Source: Gemmatimonadota bacterium
GTDB lineage: Bacteria > Gemmatimonadota > Gemmatimonadetes > Gemmatimonadales > Gemmatimonadaceae
Assembly: GCA_003142495.1 (NCBI GenBank)
Contig: PLMM01000261.1
Span: 1-5,325, forward strand
Reading direction: 5' to 3'
DNA: 5,325 nucleotides
Positions 1-5,325 of the stretch are shown here, in pieces. The notes under the pieces are model-generated. The model did not search any database. It worked only from the letters and a program-made list of their open reading frames with translations, and was not told the origin of the DNA. Position numbers and translations under genes: made by a program. Numbering within the stretch: the stretch's first letter is position 1; each line of letters starts with the position of its first letter.

Positions 1-91
1 CGCCGTACGCTTCCACGAGACGTGTGGGCTGGCCTCGATGGCGACGCTCGCGATCAAGGCCAGCCCACACGTCTCGTGGAAGCGTACGGCG
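1..91. repeat. 91-base near-perfect inverted repeat (probable fold-back at contig end)
   Basis: Base i pairs with base 92-i across the whole element. Positions 1-35 are the exact reverse complement of 57-91. The inner part (36-44 against 48-56) pairs except at 36/56 and 40/52, and the loop is the three bases 45-47. In all, 42 of 44 pairs match. The element begins exactly at base 1 and its right arm is the coding sequence of the TPR gene. An imperfect short inner stem followed by a perfect long outer stem is what self-primed fold-back extension leaves, so the left arm is probably a copied artefact. A natural cruciform-forming palindrome is the alternative, but palindromes of this length are usually unstable in bacteria. 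Confidence 0.95.
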
Positions 92-2086
92 CGCGGCGGC
101 ATCGCTGCCGTGAGCATGTTCGCGCTGCTCGTGGTCGCGTGGATGACCATGCGAGCGCTCGGCATCGGGCCGGCGGGATCACTCCTCGCCTCCGGGAAGC
201 TGTCCGCGAGCGACAAGGTGCTCGTCGCCGCGTTCGACGCACCGGGCGCGGACTCGTCGCTCGGCGCGACGATCGCCGAGGCGGTGCGGACGAACCTGTC
301 GCAGAGCCGCGCGGTGCACGTCATGTCGACGAGCGCCATTGTCGCGGCGCTCCAGCAGATGAAGCGCCCCGACACCGCTCGCGTCGACTTCGCAACCGCG
401 CGCGAGATCGCGCAGCGCTCGGGCGCGAAGGCCGTCGTCGCCGGAAGCGTGGTGCCGGCGGGCAGCGGCTACGTAGTCACGGCGCGGCTCGTCGCTGCAG
501 CGAGCGGAGACGAGCTCGCATCGTATCACGAGTCGGCGAAGGACGCGGGCGATCTCATCCCGTCGGTGGACCGGCTGACGAAGGAGCTCCGCGAGAAGAT
601 CGGCGAGTCGCTCAAGACAGTACGCGACGCGCCGCGACTCGATCAGGTGAGCACGGCGTCTCTCGGCGCCCTCCGCGGCTACGCGGCCGGCCTGCAGGCG
701 AACGATGTCAAGGCAGACTATCCGGCTGCGATCCAGTATTTCCGCGATGCCATCAGGCAGGACAGCACCTTCGCGATGGCCTACGTGCAGCTCGCGTTCT
801 CGCTGCAGACCATCGGCGGTCCGGCGAATCGGGCCGAGGCCGACACGGCGCTCACCACCGCGTTTCGGCTGCGCGATCGCCTGCCGGAGCGCGAGCGGTA
901 CGACGTGGAGGGGGCGTACTACTATTCCACCCATGATCGGGCAAAAGCCATCCAGGCACTCCGTCGCGCGGTGGAGCTCGACTCCACGAACACCGACGCG
1001 GTCAACACGCTGGCCAATGCGCTCAGCGAGACGCGCGACGACGCCGGTGCCGAGCAGATGTTCAAGCTCGCGCTCGCGAGCGACCCGAACGACGGCACGA
1101 TCATGTCCAACCTCGGGGTGCTATACACGACAATGGGTCGGCACGCGGCGTTCGACTCGGTGCTGGCGATGATGGCGAGCCACAACGCGTCCTTTCCGAC
1201 CGCACCGATCCGCTTCGAAGAGCTTTGGACCCGGCGCGACTACGACGGCGCGGAGAAACTCGCGCGCGCACAGGCGGACACCGCCAAACCACTCGCCGTT
1301 CTCGGCGCGCAGGAGGCGCTTGTCGGGATCGCGGTGCTGCGCGGCCGGCTGCACGAGGCCGAGCGCCGGTTTGCGCAACTGAGCGAAGCGAGGCTCCGCT
1401 TGCGCGGCGACAGCACGAATCCGTACATGGCCGCGCACTTTCACGCGATGCTGGACGGCCAGCTCCGCGGCGACGGGCCGCGCGGACTCGCCGCGCTCGA
1501 CGCCGCGCTCCACGCGACGCCAGCAGCCTCCGTTCCCATCTCGCGAGACCAGAGCATGTGGCTTGCGTACGCCTACTCGCGCCTCGGTGCCACGGCGAAG
1601 GCGCGCGAGGTGCTGAGCCAACACGAGGCGCGCCTCGACACGCTGGGGCGACGGCAGCAGGCAGTGTTCATCGCGCACATTCACGGGACGATCGCTCTGG
1701 CGGAGGGGAAAACCGACAGCGCAGTCGCTTACTTTCGCCGCGCCGACGTGGAGGCGGATGGATTACCGAGCGGCGGCTGCACCGTTTGCACGCCGCTCTT
1801 TCTCGGACTTGCCTTCGATCGTGGCGGCCACGCCGATTCGGCGCGCACGTATCTGCGCCAGTACGTCGAGATGAGCGGCACCAATCACTCTGGCGTCGAT
1901 CGCTACTATCTCGCACCGGCGCTGTTTCGCCTCGGTGAGCTGTACGAGAGCGCAGGCGACGCGAAGTACGCCACCGAGTACTACGGTCGTTTCGTCGACC
2001 TTTGGAAAAATGCCGATCCGGAGTTGCAGCCGCGCGTTGCGGAGGCGCGGTCGCGCCTCGATCGCCTGAATCGAGCGAATCGGTGA
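38..2086 (+). CDS. Membrane-anchored TolB-like/TPR protein, probably the C-terminal part of a Ser/Thr kinase-type receptor (5' end uncertain)
   Basis: The 682 codons begin with a short basic stretch (K15, R16, R19) and one transmembrane helix at about residues 20-38. With positive charges on the N-terminal side, the rest should lie outside the cytoplasm. Residues ~60-190 resemble the TolB-like alpha/beta domain of Gemmatimonadota kinases (LVAAFDAPGADSSLG near the start, AKAVVAGSV in the middle). TPR-type helices follow: ~227-260, ~300-334, ~335-368, and a last one at ~627-664 (LFRLGELYESAGD). A C-x-x-C pair lies at C581 and C584, a place where related proteins often have one. Relatives generally carry a cytoplasmic kinase or DNA-binding domain before the helix; none is present here. 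The reading frame is open back to base 2, the ATG at 38 lies inside the terminal hairpin, and no convincing ribosome site precedes it. I therefore regard the true N-terminus as missing. Domain type is clear; ligand and signalling output are unknown. Confidence 0.88.
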   Translation: MATLAIKASPHVSWKRTARGGIAAVSMFALLVVAWMTMRALGIGPAGSLLASGKLSASDKVLVAAFDAPGADSSLGATIAEAVRTNLSQSRAVHVMSTSAIVAALQQMKRPDTARVDFATAREIAQRSGAKAVVAGSVVPAGSGYVVTARLVAAASGDELASYHESAKDAGDLIPSVDRLTKELREKIGESLKTVRDAPRLDQVSTASLGALRGYAAGLQANDVKADYPAAIQYFRDAIRQDSTFAMAYVQLAFSLQTIGGPANRAEADTALTTAFRLRDRLPERERYDVEGAYYYSTHDRAKAIQALRRAVELDSTNTDAVNTLANALSETRDDAGAEQMFKLALASDPNDGTIMSNLGVLYTTMGRHAAFDSVLAMMASHNASFPTAPIRFEELWTRRDYDGAEKLARAQADTAKPLAVLGAQEALVGIAVLRGRLHEAERRFAQLSEARLRLRGDSTNPYMAAHFHAMLDGQLRGDGPRGLAALDAALHATPAASVPISRDQSMWLAYAYSRLGATAKAREVLSQHEARLDTLGRRQQAVFIAHIHGTIALAEGKTDSAVAYFRRADVEADGLPSGGCTVCTPLFLGLAFDRGGHADSARTYLRQYVEMSGTNHSGVDRYYLAPALFRLGELYESAGDAKYATEYYGRFVDLWKNADPELQPRVAEARSRLDRLNRANR

Positions 2087-2108
2087 CGGAGAGTCTGCAA
2101 GTGGGATC

Positions 2109-2522
2109 ATGAAGGGTCAATCAAAGGCGGCAAACGTGGCGGCCTCCAAACTGATCAGCGAGAAGTTTGCCTCGTTGGGTGACTGGAGAGGCAAAACACT
2201 CGCGAAAATGCGGGCCTTGATCAAGGAGGCGGATGCTGATGTCGTGGAAGAGTGGAAGTGGATGGGCACGCCGGTGTGGGAGCACGACGGTGGCATCTGC
2301 ACCGGCGAGTCGTACAAGTCGATCGTGAAGCTGACCTTTCACAAAGGCGCTTCGTTGAAAGATCCTGCGAAGCTCTTCAACTCGAGCCTCGACGGAAAAG
2401 TGCGGCGCGCGATCGACATTCACGAGGGTGCGGACATCGACGCGAAGGCGTTCAAGGCGCTGATTCGGGCGGCTGTCGCGCTCAATACGTCTGGGGAGAA
2501 GAAGTCGACGAAGAGCAAGTGA
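2109..2522 (+). CDS. DUF1801 (YdhG-like) family protein
   Basis: A soluble 137-residue protein with no signal peptide or membrane helix, close to the usual length for DUF1801 (Pfam PF08818). Family hallmarks are visible: an N-terminal helix pair (~15-45), the EEWKWMGTPVWEHDG segment (47-61), then YKSIVKLTFHKGASLKDP (69-86), LFNSSLDGKVRRAIDI (89-104) and the closing helix at 111-125. The tail is lysine- and serine-rich (EKKSTKSK), common in this family. Members are mostly uncharacterised; the Bacillus subtilis member YdhG (Fra) has been described as a frataxin-like iron chaperone, but that role cannot be transferred from sequence alone. The ATG at 2109 starts 22 bases after the TPR gene stop. 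Only a weak GGGA lies just before it, so it may be read from the upstream transcript or may be leaderless-like. There is no evident functional link to the TPR gene. Confidence 0.9.
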   Translation: MKGQSKAANVAASKLISEKFASLGDWRGKTLAKMRALIKEADADVVEEWKWMGTPVWEHDGGICTGESYKSIVKLTFHKGASLKDPAKLFNSSLDGKVRRAIDIHEGADIDAKAFKALIRAAVALNTSGEKKSTKSK

Positions 2523-2562
2523 GCATTTTGCGGATACTCGTCTGGCTCAACTGATATCACGC

Positions 2563-2594
2563 AAACGAAAGCGGCTCGCCAACAGGAGAGCCGC
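2563..2594 (-). terminator. Stem-loop with T-rich tail on the minus strand (putative intrinsic terminator)
   Basis: GCGGCTC at 2571-2577 pairs with GAGCCGC at 2588-2594. After one G/A mismatch two more C-G pairs form (2579-2580 with 2585-2586), leaving an AACA loop. Read on the minus strand the stem is followed directly by TTTCGTTTGC (2570-2561), an acceptable if interrupted U-tract. Read on the plus strand no T-run follows, so the polarity fits the minus-strand gene remnant whose stop codon lies 28 bases before the stem. It may also end DUF1801 transcripts weakly. Confidence 0.45.
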
Positions 2595-2622
2595 GAGCGA
2601 AGTGTGACGCCTGCGCGGCTGA

Positions 2623-2721
2623 CTACGGAGAAAGAGTCAGCACGACATCAAGCTTGGGATTCACCGGATCGTTCGTGAGGAATTCGAGCGTTGCGCTCGA
2701 GGGCGGTGTTGCGCCTGGGTT
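2623..2721 (-). pseudogene. 3' remnant of a minus-strand surface protein (SNDP-type beta-sandwich end)
   Basis: Reading the minus strand from 2721 to the TAG at 2625-2623 gives about 31 residues ending SSATLEFLTNDPVNPKLDVV plus LTLSP and stop. The pattern of a beta strand, (S/T)NDPxNP, then a second alternating strand is typical of the last repeat of bacterial extracellular beta-sandwich domains (the 'choice-of-anchor D' / ASH-like type). It ends 28 bases before a hairpin with a T-rich tail on the same strand, as expected for a real gene end. Upstream of about 2721 the same frame stays open for a while but stops looking like protein, and the region instead encodes DUF4386 sequence on the other strand. 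I infer that the rest of the gene was deleted. The fragment is short, so chance resemblance remains possible. Confidence 0.45.
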
Positions 2722-2888
2722 GGATAATTTACTTGTACGAGCCGGTCGCACTCCGCCTGCAATCCTACATCGTCGGCACCGGCGTCATTGGAGCTTTCGT
2801 GAGCGTCGTGTGGCTACTCCTCTACGGAGTGAACGAACAGCGTTGGTGCGAACAGTCCAATGCCGCTACGGCGTCGATCTGGAAATGA
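2691..2888 (+). pseudogene. C-terminal remnant of a DUF4386 membrane protein
   Basis: This frame, open from the TGA at 2676-2678 to the TGA at 2886-2888, encodes the last helix of a DUF4386 protein. From the ninth codon (about 2715), LGWIIYLYEPVALRLQSY aligns without gaps to residues 185-201 and neighbours of the intact DUF4386 protein at 4426-5145. It then continues with one final helix and VWLLLYGVNEQRWCEQSNAA, against AWLLVKGVDAEKWRLQNAA in the intact copy. GVNxQRWxEQ is also close to the usual family ending. Some 180 N-terminal residues are missing. A TTG at 2691 has GAGGA nine bases upstream, so a 65-residue peptide could still be made, but that start lies within the presumed minus-strand remnant. 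Its stop overlaps the next start codon as ATGA, a sign of former or present translational coupling to the four-helix gene. Confidence 0.62.
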
Positions 2889-3259
2889 GACACAACATTG
2901 TGTTGACCATCATGTCTCTGCTCTCGATCCTCTTCATGACGATTCACGGGACGCAGGACATCCAGTCAGGGGTCGCCCCGAGAGGCATCGTGAACATGAT
3001 CGGCGTGCTGATCCTGGCCGTGTGGCTGTACGGAACGCTGGTACTCGCCGGACGGCGATCCGGGTACATCATCATTCTTCTTGGGAATCTTTTCGCGTCG
3101 GTCATCCCCGTCATTCATTTCAAAGGAGCGGGAATCGCACCGTACCACGATGCCTTCTTCGTCTGGACACTCCTCGCGCTCGGCATAACCGCGATCTTCT
3201 CCGTGATTCTCTCGTCGCGCGGGCTGTGGAGCCTGAGGAAGCGGCAGCAACACAGCTGA
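2885..3259 (+). CDS. Small four-helix integral membrane protein, left copy (function unknown)
   Basis: A 124-residue protein made almost entirely of membrane helices: about 5-22, 37-55, 60-78 and 89-111, with a basic C-terminus (LWSLRKRQQHS). I recognise it as a type of hypothetical membrane protein seen in Gemmatimonadota and Acidobacteria, but know no named family or function. Conserved-looking stretches are NMIGVLIL, VWLYGTLVLAGRRSGY and FFVWTLLALGITA. The frame is open back to 2654, but the ATG at 2885 is chosen because the paralogue at 5156 begins with the same MRHN and the 77 upstream codons are arginine-rich and unlike protein. Its start overlaps the stop of the DUF4386 remnant (ATGA), with only a weak GGA before it, so it probably depended on translation from upstream. 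It converges on the AraC gene with an 11-base gap. Whether it is still transcribed after the loss of most of the upstream gene is open. Confidence 0.85.
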   Translation: MRHNIVLTIMSLLSILFMTIHGTQDIQSGVAPRGIVNMIGVLILAVWLYGTLVLAGRRSGYIIILLGNLFASVIPVIHFKGAGIAPYHDAFFVWTLLALGITAIFSVILSSRGLWSLRKRQQHS

Positions 3260-3271
3260 ACGACGCGTCGT
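3260..3271. repeat. 12-base perfect palindrome between convergent genes
   Basis: ACGACGCGTCGT is its own reverse complement. It fills the whole 11-base gap between the stop of the four-helix gene (3257-3259) and the stop of the AraC gene (3273-3271). There is no loop spacer and no T-tract on either side, so it is at best a weak hairpin; it could be a binding site or chance. Confidence 0.4.
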
Positions 3272-4299
3272 CAGGGTGAAGATCCACACCGTGAGACGTA
3301 CACGCGCGGGCTGGATCCCGTCCACCGCTTGAACGCGCGCGAGAAAGCCGCCGAATCCGAATAGCCGACCAGGCGTGCCGTCTCCTTCACCGAGATCTTG
3401 TTCGCATTGAGGTAATTGAGCGACAGCTTTCGGCGGAGCTCATCCAGCACCTGTTCGAAGGTCACGCCCTCCGCCTTCAACTTGCGAAAGAGCGTTTGGC
3501 GACTGCAACAGAGCTTGTCCGCAATCAGGTGCATGCTCCCTTCCCCGGTATGAAGAAGTGGAGTCAATAGACTCTCGACGTGACCGCGCGTCGATCGTGC
3601 GCTCTCCAGTCTCTGGAGAAGCGCGTCCGCATGGTTTCTCAAGACGCCGGAAACGTACGGCGATGAGGTCGGGAATTCGAAGCCCGACATGAGCGATTCG
3701 TCGATCCGAATGGCGTTCATATCGCTTCCGAACACCACTGGCACGCCAAGAATCCGATCGTACTCGGCGCGGTAGCCCGGATCGGCGTGGGTGAAATGCA
3801 CCGCTCTGATGATTTGCCTGTCGCCCGGGAGCTTGCGCATCGAGCATGTCATTCGTGCGAAGGTGGATTCGGTGAGCTCCGGAAAATCGTTCGGATTCCT
3901 GCGAGCATCGACGAACCAAAGCTGGCCCGCGAGGCGGCGAAGTTGAAAGCGATCGCCAGTCCCGTCTCCATCCACCTCTATGGCGAGGCGCGCGTAGCGA
4001 TTCCCAAGTGCGAGGGCGTCACCGATGTTGTCGGCCCCACCCATCATGTGAACGAGCGATATCTCGGAGGCATCGACCTCCTCTCCAAAGTGGAGCGCGA
4101 ACGCGGGGTCGTTGCACAACCGCTGCGCTGCTCGCATCAGCGCGACGTACTTGCTGAACGGAATTCGATTGTCCGGGTCCGCGAGATCGGGGAGCGCAAT
4201 CCGCGAGCGATCTGCCAGCGTTTTGCGGCTGGCCCCCTTTGATGTGGCCAACTCCATCAAGGCGCGTACGACACTCGCCGCAACCGTCAGTTCGCGCAT
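3271..4299 (-). CDS. AraC-family transcriptional regulator with arabinose-binding-type N-terminal domain
   Basis: A 342-residue cytoplasmic regulator of the usual length for this subgroup. Residues ~20-205 match the 'Arabinose_bd' sensor domain (PF12625) found in OruR-like regulators, including the RIPFSKYVALMRAAQRLCND segment (45-64) and the FALHFGEE stretch (67-74). Residues ~240-335 are the AraC DNA-binding domain. Its first helix-turn-helix is at about 256-276 (IADKLCCSRQTLFRKLKAEG). The second is at about 303-327 (SVKETARLVGYSDSAAFSRA then FKRWTGSSP), which is the family signature. The ATG at 4299 is well supported by AAGGAGAG eight bases upstream. The gene is divergent from the DUF4386 gene and convergent to the left four-helix gene. 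By the common rule for divergent AraC-type genes it probably regulates itself or the DUF4386 cassette; the effector is unknown. The binding pocket cannot be read from sequence. Confidence 0.95.
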   Translation of the reverse strand: MRELTVAASVVRALMELATSKGASRKTLADRSRIALPDLADPDNRIPFSKYVALMRAAQRLCNDPAFALHFGEEVDASEISLVHMMGGADNIGDALALGNRYARLAIEVDGDGTGDRFQLRRLAGQLWFVDARRNPNDFPELTESTFARMTCSMRKLPGDRQIIRAVHFTHADPGYRAEYDRILGVPVVFGSDMNAIRIDESLMSGFEFPTSSPYVSGVLRNHADALLQRLESARSTRGHVESLLTPLLHTGEGSMHLIADKLCCSRQTLFRKLKAEGVTFEQVLDELRRKLSLNYLNANKISVKETARLVGYSDSAAFSRAFKRWTGSSPRVYVSRCGSSP

Positions 4300-4307
4300 C
4301 GCTTCGG

Positions 4308-4315
4308 CTCTCCTT
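4308..4315 (-). promoter_or_regulatory. Strong ribosome binding site for the AraC-family gene
   Basis: AAGGAGAG on the minus strand, eight bases before the ATG at 4299. It fixes the start against the alternative further upstream in the same strand. Confidence 0.75.
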
Positions 4316-4413
4316 GAAACCAGCTGTCAACTTCTTGATACGAACCGTCATGTCCGTTGGTTTCCCACACGCGTACGGTACATCGAGTGAGGCAATACAA
4401 CTAACTGATCACT

Positions 4414-4418
4414 GGAAG
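4414..4418 (+). promoter_or_regulatory. Ribosome binding site deciding the DUF4386 start
   Basis: GGAAG ends seven bases before the ATG at 4426 but only one base before the in-frame GTG at 4420. The spacing therefore supports ATG 4426. Confidence 0.6.
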
Positions 4419-4425
4419 CGTGACG

Positions 4426-5145
4426 ATGAAGTCGACTGGAGAAGCATCACCGCGTTTCATGAGCAGAATGGCCGGTCTCTTCTATTTGCTCGTCGCCGTG
4501 TGTGGAGCACTCGCCGTGTTCGCTCGCAGCGGTCTCATTGTCAAGGGAGACGCCGCGACAACAGCGGTCAACATCATAGCACATGAATCGAGGTATCTGT
4601 CGGCATTCGCGGGCGATCTCCTCGTGGTTGCGTCCTATGTCGTCGTGACGGCGCTCTTCTACCGCATGTTCAAGCCGGTAAACAGGAGCGTATCATTGAC
4701 CGCCGCGTTCTTCAGCCTCACCGGATGTGCGATTCAAGGATTTGCACTCGCATTCCAGCTCGCTCCCTTGACCATCCTCGGCGGCACACAGTACCTGGGC
4801 GTATTCAAGGCGGACCAGCTTCAAGCGCTCGCGTACATGTTCCTGAAACTCTATTCGCAGGCGTACGGGATCGCTATCGTATTTTTCGGATTCTATTGCC
4901 TGCTCACGGGCTATCTCATCTGCAGATCGACTTTCCTGCCACGAGTTCTGGGCGGGTTCATGATGCTCGCCGGCTTGGGTGGACTGACATTTCTGTCGCC
5001 AACATTCGCCGCAGCGCACCTTCCATACACGTTGTTCGGTTCCGTCGGTGAGCTCTTGCTGACCGCGTGGCTGCTCGTGAAGGGTGTGGACGCCGAGAAA
5101 TGGAGGCTGCAGAATGCCGCGGCGAGAGTGGCGGAGCCGTCCTAG
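4426..5145 (+). CDS. DUF4386 family six-helix membrane protein (intact copy)
   Basis: A 239-residue integral membrane protein of the DUF4386 family (PF14329), full length for the family. Six helices are predicted by eye at about 15-35, 59-79, 89-112, 145-166, 173-192 and 200-219. Family landmarks are SRMAGLFYLLVAV (13-25), LIVKGDAATTAVNI (37-50), YRMFKPVNRSVSL (79-91), QYLGVFKADQLQALAY (122-137), FFGFYCLLTGYLICRSTFLP (153-172) and the C-terminal WLLVKGVDAEKW. Members are uncharacterised; no catalytic residues can be pointed to. An in-frame GTG lies six bases earlier, but spacing from GGAAG favours the ATG. The gene is divergent from an AraC-type regulator and is followed ten bases after its stop by a four-helix membrane protein, so the two very likely form an operon. 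A decayed relative sits at 2691-2888 before the other copy of the four-helix gene. Confidence 0.93.
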   Translation: MKSTGEASPRFMSRMAGLFYLLVAVCGALAVFARSGLIVKGDAATTAVNIIAHESRYLSAFAGDLLVVASYVVVTALFYRMFKPVNRSVSLTAAFFSLTGCAIQGFALAFQLAPLTILGGTQYLGVFKADQLQALAYMFLKLYSQAYGIAIVFFGFYCLLTGYLICRSTFLPRVLGGFMMLAGLGGLTFLSPTFAAAHLPYTLFGSVGELLLTAWLLVKGVDAEKWRLQNAAARVAEPS

Positions 5146-5155
5146 CCGTGGAACA

Positions 5156-5325
5156 ATGAGACACAACGTCGAGTTGGCCATCACCTCTCTGCTTTCGATC
5201 CTCCTGCTGACGTTTCACCTGACGGAGGACATCCAGGCCGGGATCGCCCCTGGAGGCATCCTGAACATGATCGGGGTGCTCATCCTGGTCGTATGGCTGT
5301 ACGGAACGCTGGAGCTCGCGGGACG
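5156..5325 (+). CDS. Small four-helix membrane protein, right copy (3' end cut by window)
   Basis: The ATG at 5156 opens a frame that runs off the window after 56 codons. It starts MRHNVELAITSLLSILLL and matches the left copy (2885-3259) at 41 of 56 residues without a gap, with clear similarity at the base level as well. The first two helices (about 5-22 and 37-55) and the loop between them (TEDIQAGIAPGGILN) are included; the last two helices would lie beyond the window. Only a weak GGA (5150-5152) lies three bases before the start, so translation is probably coupled to the DUF4386 gene, whose stop is ten bases upstream. The remaining length should be close to 70 residues if it follows its paralogue. 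Function unknown. Confidence 0.87.
   Translation, partial: MRHNVELAITSLLSILLLTFHLTEDIQAGIAPGGILNMIGVLILVVWLYGTLELAG

Larger units (their letters stand above)
4300..4425. promoter_or_regulatory. Divergent promoter region between araC-type regulator and DUF4386 gene
   Basis: These 126 bases separate two start codons facing away from each other, so both promoters should lie here. It is less GC-rich than the flanking genes. On the plus strand TTGATA (4335-4340) could act as a -35, but no good -10 is found 16-18 bases on. On the minus strand no well-spaced pair was found either. Short palindromes (ACGCGT, and TGATCA at 4406-4411) and repeated GTCA words are present, but I cannot assign an operator. 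The location is firm; individual elements are not. Confidence 0.5.

Noticed and set aside
1..91. Terminal inverted repeat of a transposon or linear replicon end
   Set aside because: The two arms face each other across a three-base loop within a coding sequence, no transposase is present, and the pattern of mismatches fits fold-back synthesis better.
179..934. Long minus-strand open frame opposite the TPR gene
   Set aside because: It is a shadow of the GC-rich coding strand; its arginine-rich composition fits no family, while the plus frame has clear TM, TolB-like and TPR structure.
22..936. Overlapping plus-strand frame of 304 codons
   Set aside because: Very arginine-rich with no recognisable domain; an out-of-frame reading of the TPR gene, and its start lies in the suspect hairpin arm.
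2654..2884. 77-codon N-terminal extension of the left four-helix protein
   Set aside because: It is arginine-rich and low in protein-like pattern, overlaps the DUF4386 remnant in another frame, and is absent from the paralogue, which starts at the equivalent of 2885.
3787..4242. Plus-strand open frame of 151 codons inside the AraC gene
   Set aside because: It is antisense to a clearly recognisable sensor domain and has no domain of its own.
4325..4330. Perfect TTGACA on the minus strand as a -35 box for the AraC gene
   Set aside because: A -10 at 16-18 bases would fall between the ribosome site and the start codon, which would leave no leader carrying that ribosome site.
4420..4425. GTG start for the DUF4386 gene
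   Set aside because: Only one base separates it from GGAAG, whereas the ATG at 4426 has a normal seven-base spacing.

Overview
The window looks like chromosomal DNA of a GC-rich environmental bacterium, most likely a member of the Gemmatimonadota or a related soil phylum. This is inferred from the first gene, whose layout (transmembrane anchor, TolB-like domain, then a long TPR array) I know mainly from proteins that carry an N-terminal Ser/Thr kinase in that phylum. No rRNA, tRNA, CRISPR array, transposase or phage gene was seen.

Layout. Bases 1-91 form an almost perfect hairpin that looks like a fold-back artefact at a contig end. It overlaps the start of a 682-codon membrane-anchored TPR protein (38-2086), which is probably the C-terminal part of a larger kinase-type receptor. 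After 22 bases comes a small DUF1801 protein (2109-2522). Bases 2523-2884 contain no intact gene but are not empty. They hold a terminator-like hairpin and what appears to be the last ~31 codons of a minus-strand surface protein. This abuts, at about 2715, the last ~57 codons of a plus-strand DUF4386 membrane protein. The DUF4386 remnant overlaps, by ATGA, an intact 124-residue four-helix membrane protein (2885-3259). Convergent to it is an AraC-family regulator (4299 back to 3271). Divergent from the regulator, across a 126-base spacer, is an intact DUF4386 gene (4426-5145). It is followed 10 bases later by a second copy of the four-helix protein (5156 to the window end, cut off there).

How the parts relate. 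The right half is best read as two copies of a two-gene cassette, DUF4386 followed by a small four-helix membrane protein, on either side of an AraC-type regulator. The left copy has lost most of its DUF4386 gene. The right copy is intact as far as visible and is the likely target of the divergent regulator. The function of the cassette is unknown. The left half (TPR receptor and DUF1801) shows no evident functional link to it and appears richer in GC.
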